64,000 nt of DNA from AP-15 sp035503615 (GTDB taxonomy: Bacteria > Pseudomonadota > Alphaproteobacteria > ATCC43930 > CGMCC-115725). The notes below the pieces were generated by a model. That model was not told the DNA's origin, did no database searches, and was given only the letters and a program-made list of their open reading frames with translations. This document shows positions 58,930-64,000 of this stretch, piece after piece (positions within the stretch are counted from its first letter, which is position 1; every line of letters starts with the position of its first letter). The translations under genes were made by a program, and so were the position numbers. The stretch lies in contig DATJTI010000070.1 of assembly GCA_035503615.1 (NCBI GenBank), positions 1 to 64,000 of the forward strand, read 5' to 3'.

Positions 58930-59979
58930 ATGACCGTGCCCGAAACGGCAGCGGAGCCGCGTGCGCTGACCCAGCTGTTGTCGCTCGGCCTGACCCGCGC
59001 CGCAATCTTCCTCGTCGTCACCGTCGAACCCGGTCCGGCGGCGGAAACCGCAGTCCGGTCGCTGTGCGCCGATTTCGCGGCGCTGGTGCGCGCCGTCGGG
59101 TTTCGCGATCTCGACGGGAAGCTGTCCTGCATCCTCGGGTTTGGTGCGGCGGCCTGGGACCGCCTGTTCGGTGCGCCGCGGCCGGCCGAACTGCACCCGT
59201 TTCGTGAATTCGGCGGCGGGGCGCGTCACGCGATCGCCACCCCGGGCGACCTGCTGTTTCATATCCGGGCGCAGCGCATGGATCTGTGCTTCGAATTCGC
59301 CAGCCAGATCATGAGCCGGCTCGGTGCGGCGGTGGCGGTGGCCGACGAGGTCCACGGCTTCGGATATTTCGACCAGCGCGACCTGTTGGGATTTGTCGAC
59401 GGCACCGAGAATCCGCAGGGTGAGGCCGCGTTCGATGCGGCCCTGGTCGGCGCCGAGGATCCGAGGTTCGCCGGCGGCAGCTATGTCATCGTGCAGAAAT
59501 ACCTGCATGATCTCGGCGCCTGGAACGCGCTGCCGACCGAGGCGCAGGAACGCATCATCGGCCGCAGCAAGCTCGCCAATGTCGAGCTCGACGCCGCCGT
59601 CAAGCCGAGCTCCGCGCACAACGAGCTGACCAAGATCGTCGAGAATGGCGAGGAGATCAAAATCGTCCGCGACAACATGGCGTTCGGCGAGGCCGGGAAG
59701 GGTGAATTCGGCACCTATTTCATCGGCTATGCGCGCTCGCCGCGAACCATCGAGCAGATGCTCGAAAACATGTTCGTCGGCAAGCCGCCGGGAAACTACG
59801 ACCGCATTCTCGACTTCAGCCGCGCCGTCACCGGCAATCTGTTCTTCGTTCCGACCACCGCATTCCTCGAAAACGTGCCGACCGCGGCGGCGGCCACGGC
59901 TGAACCCGCTCCGTCCGCTCCATCGCTGTCCGACGGCTCGCTCGGCATCGGCTCCCTCAGGGAAAGGTCCCCACAATGA
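58930..59979 (+). CDS. DyP-type haem peroxidase with encapsulin targeting peptide
   Basis: 349 residues from ATG 58930. DyP domain: LLGFVDGTENPQGEAA carries the GxxDG motif with the distal Asp; a conserved His follows in PSSAHNELTKI; then RDNMAFGEAGKGEFGTYFIGYAR. After an Ala/Pro-rich linker the last residues, LSDGSLGIGSLRERSPQ, match the DGSLGIGSLK-type targeting peptide of encapsulin cargo. Known: encapsulated DyP peroxidases protect against oxidative stress. The ATG of the shell gene overlaps this stop. Confidence 0.93.
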   Translation: MTVPETAAEPRALTQLLSLGLTRAAIFLVVTVEPGPAAETAVRSLCADFAALVRAVGFRDLDGKLSCILGFGAAAWDRLFGAPRPAELHPFREFGGGARHAIATPGDLLFHIRAQRMDLCFEFASQIMSRLGAAVAVADEVHGFGYFDQRDLLGFVDGTENPQGEAAFDAALVGAEDPRFAGGSYVIVQKYLHDLGAWNALPTEAQERIIGRSKLANVELDAAVKPSSAHNELTKIVENGEEIKIVRDNMAFGEAGKGEFGTYFIGYARSPRTIEQMLENMFVGKPPGNYDRILDFSRAVTGNLFFVPTTAFLENVPTAAAATAEPAPSAPSLSDGSLGIGSLRERSPQ

Positions 59980-60785
59980 ATAATTTGCACCGCGAGCTGG
60001 CGCCGATTTCCGACATGGCCTGGGCGCAGATCGATGAGGAAACCGCGCGCACGCTGAAGCGCTATCTGGCCGGGCGGCGCGTCGTCGATGTCGCGGGGCC
60101 AGGGGGTGCCACGCTCGCTGCCATCGGCACCGGCCATCTGCGCAGCATCGCCGCACCGGGCGACGGCATTCTCGCCCGACAGCGCGAGGCGAAGCCGCTC
60201 GTTGAATTGCGCGTACCGTTCGAATTGGATCGCCAGATGATCGACGATGTCGAGCGCGGCGCCAATGATTCGGACTGGCAGCCGGCCAAGGACGCGGCCA
60301 AGAAGATCGCGTTTGCCGAGGACGCGGCGATTTTCGAGGGTTACGCCGCGGGTGGCATCGAGGGCGTGCGCCAGGGCGCCAGCAACCCGGTCGTGACGCT
60401 GCCGGCCGATGTGCGCAACTACCCCAACGCGATCGCCCATGCGCTGACCGAGCTGCGCCTCGCCGGGGTCAACGGCCCGTATTCGGTGCTGCTCGGCGCC
60501 GAGGCCTATACCGCGGTCAGCGAGGGCGTCGATTACGGTTACCCGATCATCCAGCACATCCATCGGCTGGTCGAAACCGAGATCATCTGGGCCCCGGCGA
60601 TTGCCGGTGGCTTTGTGCTGAGCACGCGCGGCGGCGATTTCGCACTGCATCTGGGCCAGGATTTTTCGATCGGCTATCTCTCCCACACCGATGCCGCGGT
60701 GCGCCTCTATCTGCAGGAGACGTTCACCTTCCTGCTCTTGACTGCCGAAGCCGCGGTGGCGCTGGCCCCGTCATCCGCCGTCTGA
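59976..60785 (+). CDS. Encapsulin shell protein (family 1)
   Basis: 269 residues, HK97-fold shell. It begins NNLHRELAPISDMAWAQIDEET, the usual family 1 N-terminus; other landmarks are RRVVDVAGPGG, PGDGILARQREAKPLVELRVPF, EGYAAGGIEGVRQGASNP, FVLSTRGGDFALHLGQDFSIGYL and VRLYLQETFTFLL. Known: 60 to 240 copies build an icosahedral protein compartment. It overlaps the DyP stop by four bases (ATGA), so cargo and shell are made in a fixed ratio. No other cargo gene is adjacent. Confidence 0.93.
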   Translation: MNNLHRELAPISDMAWAQIDEETARTLKRYLAGRRVVDVAGPGGATLAAIGTGHLRSIAAPGDGILARQREAKPLVELRVPFELDRQMIDDVERGANDSDWQPAKDAAKKIAFAEDAAIFEGYAAGGIEGVRQGASNPVVTLPADVRNYPNAIAHALTELRLAGVNGPYSVLLGAEAYTAVSEGVDYGYPIIQHIHRLVETEIIWAPAIAGGFVLSTRGGDFALHLGQDFSIGYLSHTDAAVRLYLQETFTFLLLTAEAAVALAPSSAV

Positions 60786-60794
60786 TCGGCCGAT

Positions 60795-60848
60795 CCGGAT
60801 CCCAAATCTCAGCCGACCCGGATCCCAAATCTCAGCCGACCCGGATTA
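60795..60848. repeat. 23-bp tandem repeat across the hydrolase stop codon
   Basis: Two 23-bp copies begin at 60795 and 60818 (opening CCGGATCCCAAATCTCAGCC), with the start of a third at 60841. The second contains the stop codon (TGA, minus strand, 60832-60834) of the alpha/beta hydrolase gene. Confidence 0.9.
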
Positions 60849-61692
60849 AGGTGCGGCGGTGGGCCCGGCGCAGGAAGTCGATGAAGGTTGCGGCCAACAG
60901 GCCCTCCTTTCGTTCCCATGCGAGGAGGGCGCCGTCGAGATCGGGGAAATCCTCGGCAAAGAGCTCGTGATATTCGCTCTGCGGCATCAGCCGGTGCGCG
61001 GTCTGCGCCGCTCTACGCAGATGCACCGGGTCGTTCCCGGCAATGATGCAGGCCGGCATCGCCAGCGATCGCAATTCCTCGGGGGCAAGCCCGATCACCG
61101 GATGTTCGGCGCCTTCGTTGAAGGCGAGGCGCCAGCGCTCCATGACCGCGACAAACTGATCGACGTCGAGCCCCATCAGCCGCTCGCGGTTGGCCGGATT
61201 GGCCGTTATCACCTGGGCGAAATGCTCGCTGGCACACACCGCCGCCATGCCGCCCGATCGCGCCATGGCGATGAACTGGCCATAATATTGCTCGACCAAC
61301 CGCTGCGCCGCATAGGCGCCGCCGGTGACCCGCCACAGCAACAATCCGCGCACCGTCGTCGGATGGCGCAGGGCGAACAGCAGCGCCAACCGGCACCCTG
61401 ACGAGCTGCCGCCGACGAAGGCCGGCGACGCATCGAGCCGCATCAGCATTTCGTGCAGATCCTCGGCCCAGATCTCGTTTTCCGCATCACCGCCGGCAAA
61501 CGACACGTCCGAGGCGCCGCAATTGCGCCGGTCATAGATCAGCACCCGATAGCCGGCCTCGGCGATCTTCTCGGCGAGGCTCACCACCCCGTCGAGCCCG
61601 CGCCGGCCGCCCGGCTGCAACGCGATCCATGGCCCGCGCTCGCCCAGCACCCGATAGTTGATATCGACACCGCGGATCGGTATGACCGGCAT
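60832..61692 (-). CDS. Alpha/beta-hydrolase fold protein
   Basis: 286 residues from ATG 61692 (AGGAGACG upstream). Nucleophile elbow FVGGSSSGCRLALL with Ser as nucleophile, oxyanion segment RVLIYDRRNCGASDVSF, acid in IIAGNDPVHLRRAAQ and probable catalytic His late in the sequence. Known: large family of esterases, epoxide hydrolases, haloperoxidases; substrate unknown. It is divergent from the glutamine-synthetase-like gene. Its stop codon is in a tandem repeat. Confidence 0.85.
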   Translation of the reverse strand: MPVIPIRGVDINYRVLGERGPWIALQPGGRRGLDGVVSLAEKIAEAGYRVLIYDRRNCGASDVSFAGGDAENEIWAEDLHEMLMRLDASPAFVGGSSSGCRLALLFALRHPTTVRGLLLWRVTGGAYAAQRLVEQYYGQFIAMARSGGMAAVCASEHFAQVITANPANRERLMGLDVDQFVAVMERWRLAFNEGAEHPVIGLAPEELRSLAMPACIIAGNDPVHLRRAAQTAHRLMPQSEYHELFAEDFPDLDGALLAWERKEGLLAATFIDFLRRAHRRTLIRVG

Positions 61693-61881
61693 ATACGTCT
61701 CCTGATGCTGGAACAGCAGGTTCGTGGCCATGCTAGCCGATCCGTCGCGGCCGCGCAGAGGAATCGACAGGTGGTGCCGTGTCCGTTGTGCCCCTGCCGC
61801 GTCCGGCCCTGGCGGCCGCTCAGCCGGCGTTGTGGCGGGAAGGGGCCGGTTGCTGCCGGTCCGGCCGGGGAGGGATGCGGC

Positions 61882-63159
61882 ATGATTCGCGAGGAGCTCG
61901 TTTTTGTCGCCACCTGCGACATCTCGGGACATGTCCGCGGCAAGGGCTTTCCGTTGCCCGCACTGCCCGACCGGCTCGGCAAGGGCATCGGCTGGACCGG
62001 CAGCAATCTGATGATGTCGCCGCAGGGGCCGATCTGGGACACCCCGTTCGGCACCGCCGGCGATTTGATGATCGTGCCCGATCCGGCGGCGGAGGTGCGC
62101 GTCGATTTCGCCGACGGCTCGCCGGTCGAGCATTTCTTTCTCGGCGACATCAGGACCACCGACGGCCGCCCTTGGGAATGCTGCCCGCGTGAATTTCTGC
62201 GCCGCGCTGCGCACGAGTTGGACGAGCTGAGCGGTCTGCGCCTCATTGCCGCCTTCGAGCAGGAATTCGTCTATACCGGGCTGGACGACCGTCCTGGCGA
62301 CGCCTACGCGCTCGGTGCGTTCCGCCGCCAGGGCAGTTTTGGCGAGACCTTTATCGCCGCGCTGCGCGCCGCCGGCCCGGTGCCCGACAGCTTCCTTGCC
62401 GAATACGGGCCGCGCCAGTTCGAGGTCACGGTGGCGCCGCAGCCGGCACTGACCGCTGCCGACCACGCCGTCATCACCCGCGAGATGGCCCGCGCCGCGG
62501 CGCAGCGGCTCGGGTATCGCGTGACGTTTTCGCCGAAACCCGATCCCGATCTCGTCGGCAACGGGGTGCACATCCATCTGAGCCTGTGGGACGGAGCCGG
62601 CCGGCCGGCCACCTACAACCCCGGCGAAGTGATGGGTCTGAGCAAGCCGGCGCAGCATTTCCTCGCCGGGGTTCTTCACCACATGCCGGCGCTCTGCGCG
62701 TTGACCGCGCCATCGCCCGTCTCCTATCTGCGCCTCGTCCCGAACGCCTGGGCACCGACCGCGATCGACCTGGTGCAGCAGGATCGTGGCGCCGCCTTGC
62801 GCGTCTGTCCGGTGTTTGCCGCCGCCGACATCGATGAAACCGCCCGCCAGTTCAATGTCGAGTTTCGCGTCTGCGACGCCACCGCGAGCCCCTATCTGGC
62901 GCTCGGCGCGGTGATCTACGCCGGGCTCGACGGGCTGCGCCGCGCCTTGCCGCTCTCGGTGTCCGGGACCGCAGCGCCGGCTTCTTTGCCCAGCTCGCTC
63001 GACGCGGCGCTCGACCGGCTCGCCGCCAATGACGTAGCCGGCCAATGGTTCGGTCCGGTGCACCGCGATGCCTATTTGCGCTTCAAGCGGGCAGAAGCGG
63101 AGAAGATGGCGCCGCTGTCACCGGCCGAGCTCTGCACCCGCTATGCCGAGATCTATTGA
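61882..63159 (+). CDS. Glutamine synthetase family protein (GlnT/PuuA-like)
   Basis: 425 residues from ATG 61882 (GGGGAGGG upstream). Family segments: FAAFEQEFVYTG-like IAAFEQEFVYTGLD (metal Glu), GPRQFEVTVAPQPALTAAD, GNGVHIHLSLWD (metal His), and NVEFRVCDATASPYLALGAVIYAGLDG (catalytic Glu/Arg region). The N-terminal beta-grasp has CDISGHVRGKG and TPFGTAGDL. Known: this branch often ligates glutamate to amines other than ammonia. With the N-formylglutamate-amidohydrolase-like gene downstream, a gamma-glutamyl pathway is plausible. Confidence 0.87.
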   Translation: MIREELVFVATCDISGHVRGKGFPLPALPDRLGKGIGWTGSNLMMSPQGPIWDTPFGTAGDLMIVPDPAAEVRVDFADGSPVEHFFLGDIRTTDGRPWECCPREFLRRAAHELDELSGLRLIAAFEQEFVYTGLDDRPGDAYALGAFRRQGSFGETFIAALRAAGPVPDSFLAEYGPRQFEVTVAPQPALTAADHAVITREMARAAAQRLGYRVTFSPKPDPDLVGNGVHIHLSLWDGAGRPATYNPGEVMGLSKPAQHFLAGVLHHMPALCALTAPSPVSYLRLVPNAWAPTAIDLVQQDRGAALRVCPVFAAADIDETARQFNVEFRVCDATASPYLALGAVIYAGLDGLRRALPLSVSGTAAPASLPSSLDAALDRLAANDVAGQWFGPVHRDAYLRFKRAEAEKMAPLSPAELCTRYAEIY

Positions 63160-63177
63160 TTCGAGATCTATTGATTA
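63148..63177. repeat. 15-bp tandem repeat across the GS-like gene stop codon
   Basis: GAGATCTATTGATTC (63148-63162) is followed by GAGATCTATTGATTA (63163-63177). The first contains the last codons (EIY) and stop TGA of the glutamine-synthetase-like gene; the second is a copy outside the gene. Confidence 0.9.
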
Positions 63178-63184
63178 TCGCGAC

Positions 63185-63961
63185 ATGACCGATCATCCGT
63201 TGCTCGAACCCGACGAACCGGCACCGTTTGCGTTCGAGAATGAGACCGGCGGTGCTGCATTCTTTCTGACTTGCGACCATGGCGGGCGGGCGATCCCGCG
63301 ACGCCTCGGCAGGCTCGGCATCGCCGAACCGGAAACGTTTCGCCACATCGCCTGGGATATCGGCATCGCTGCGGTCGGGCGCGAATTGTCGGCGCGGCTC
63401 GATGCCCCGCTGATCGTGCAGCACTATTCCCGTCTGGTGATCGACTGCAACCGCGACCCGGCGGTGCCGAGCTCGATCCCCGAGATCAGCGAGACCACCG
63501 AGATTCCCGGCAATCACGGCCTGAGCATAGCGGCGCGCCAGGCCCGTATCGATGGCGTCTTTCGCCCCTATCACGACTGCATCGCCGCCGCCCTCGACCG
63601 GCGCCGCGAACGGGGCAGCGCCTCGGTGCTGGTGGCGCTGCACAGCTTCACGCCGGTCTTCAAGGGTGTGTCGCGGCCGTGGCATGTCGGCGTCCTCTAC
63701 AATCGCGACGCCCGCCTCGCCCGCCGCCTGATCGGCCTGTTGCGCGCCGAGGGCGAATTGACCGTTGGCGACAACGAGCCCTACCGGGTCACCGACATGA
63801 CAGACTACACGGTTCCGGTGCATGGCGAGCGGCGCGGCCTCCCTTATCTCGAGATCGAGATACGCCAGGATTTGATCGCCGAGCCACCGGGTCAGGCCGC
63901 CTGGGCCGCGCGCCTCGCCCGCCTGCTGCCGGCCGCTTATGCGGAATTCCAGAACGCCTGA
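63185..63961 (+). CDS. N-formylglutamate amidohydrolase family protein
   Basis: 258 residues from ATG 63185. FFLTCDHGGRAIPRRLG (about residues 26-42), VQHYSRLVIDCNRDP, LVALHSFTPVFKG and YLEIEIRQDLI are the conserved strands. Known: HutG-like amidohydrolases hydrolyse N-formylglutamate; many family members act on related N-acyl amino acids. It starts 25 bases after the GS-like gene and is co-directional, so probably one operon. No other histidine-degradation gene is visible. Confidence 0.87.
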   Translation: MTDHPLLEPDEPAPFAFENETGGAAFFLTCDHGGRAIPRRLGRLGIAEPETFRHIAWDIGIAAVGRELSARLDAPLIVQHYSRLVIDCNRDPAVPSSIPEISETTEIPGNHGLSIAARQARIDGVFRPYHDCIAAALDRRRERGSASVLVALHSFTPVFKGVSRPWHVGVLYNRDARLARRLIGLLRAEGELTVGDNEPYRVTDMTDYTVPVHGERRGLPYLEIEIRQDLIAEPPGQAAWAARLARLLPAAYAEFQNA

Positions 63962-64000
63962 CCGTCCCGCCTGAACTATGACGGGCGGCGCGCGGTCACG

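Noticed and set aside
1..64000. tRNA or rRNA genes
   Set aside because: No cloverleaf-like T-arm/anticodon pattern or rRNA-like block was noticed in the gaps between genes, though this was a visual check and not a tRNAscan.

Overview
This window looks like a chromosomal segment of a high-GC alphaproteobacterium; I cannot name the genus. The evidence is the gene order: a divergent rne / mrcA-prfB arrangement, a plsY-dprA-topA-rnr block, coq7 for aerobic ubiquinone synthesis, an RNase E with a large acidic insertion in its S1 domain, and REP-like hairpins of the alphaproteobacterial type. Start codons are a mix of ATG and GTG, often behind GGAGG-like ribosome binding sites.

Layout. 1-0.5 kb: the N-terminus of a TonB-dependent receptor runs off the left edge. 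0.9-13.5 kb: maiA, then a leftward rne / M48 protease / DsbA-like operon, then rightward mrcA, prfB (with its programmed frameshift) and a 2-hydroxyacyl-CoA lyase. 13.6-15.9 kb: an acquired stretch with lower GC, holding a two-gene TcmP / three-Cys-motif (Gp37/Gp68) module and a frameshifted vapC remnant next to a partial duplicate of the neighbouring HD-domain gene. 17.6-23.7 kb: an acetyl-phosphate and stress cluster (two universal stress proteins, ackA, a CBS protein, phosphoketolase). 25.3-27.0 kb: a conserved unknown protein followed by a UGSC-family selenoprotein whose in-frame TGA splits it in ordinary ORF calling. 27.3-38 kb: mixed accessory genes, an ABC exporter, dsbB-coq7, a lytic transglycosylase and a three-gene operon built on a degenerate type II dehydroquinase fold. 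38.3-48.5 kb: SMR transporter, GST, rpmG, S41 protease, rnr, topA, dprA and plsY. 48.7-56 kb: TauD-like dioxygenase, an archaeal-looking PurM, a PEP-CTERM protein beside a TPR-sulfotransferase, GSTs and a luciferase-like monooxygenase. 56-64 kb: a Doc toxin with a short upstream antitoxin, glutathione reductase, a methyltransferase, a DyP peroxidase / encapsulin nanocompartment operon, and a glutamine-synthetase-like plus N-formylglutamate amidohydrolase-like pair.

Themes. Redox and thiol chemistry is prominent: DsbA-like and DsbB proteins, three GSTs plus MaiA, glutathione reductase, a rhodanese, a selenoprotein and an encapsulated peroxidase. A second theme is structural. Short tandem duplications (14-23 bp units, 2-4 copies) occur at about fifteen places. 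Outside low-complexity coding tails they sit at gene boundaries, several times duplicating a gene's own stop codon or start region.

The items most worth follow-up are the UGSC selenoprotein with its candidate SECIS hairpin and partner gene, the TcmP/three-Cys pair, an M48 protease that has lost its third zinc ligand by a clean in-frame deletion, and the boundary-duplicating tandem repeats.
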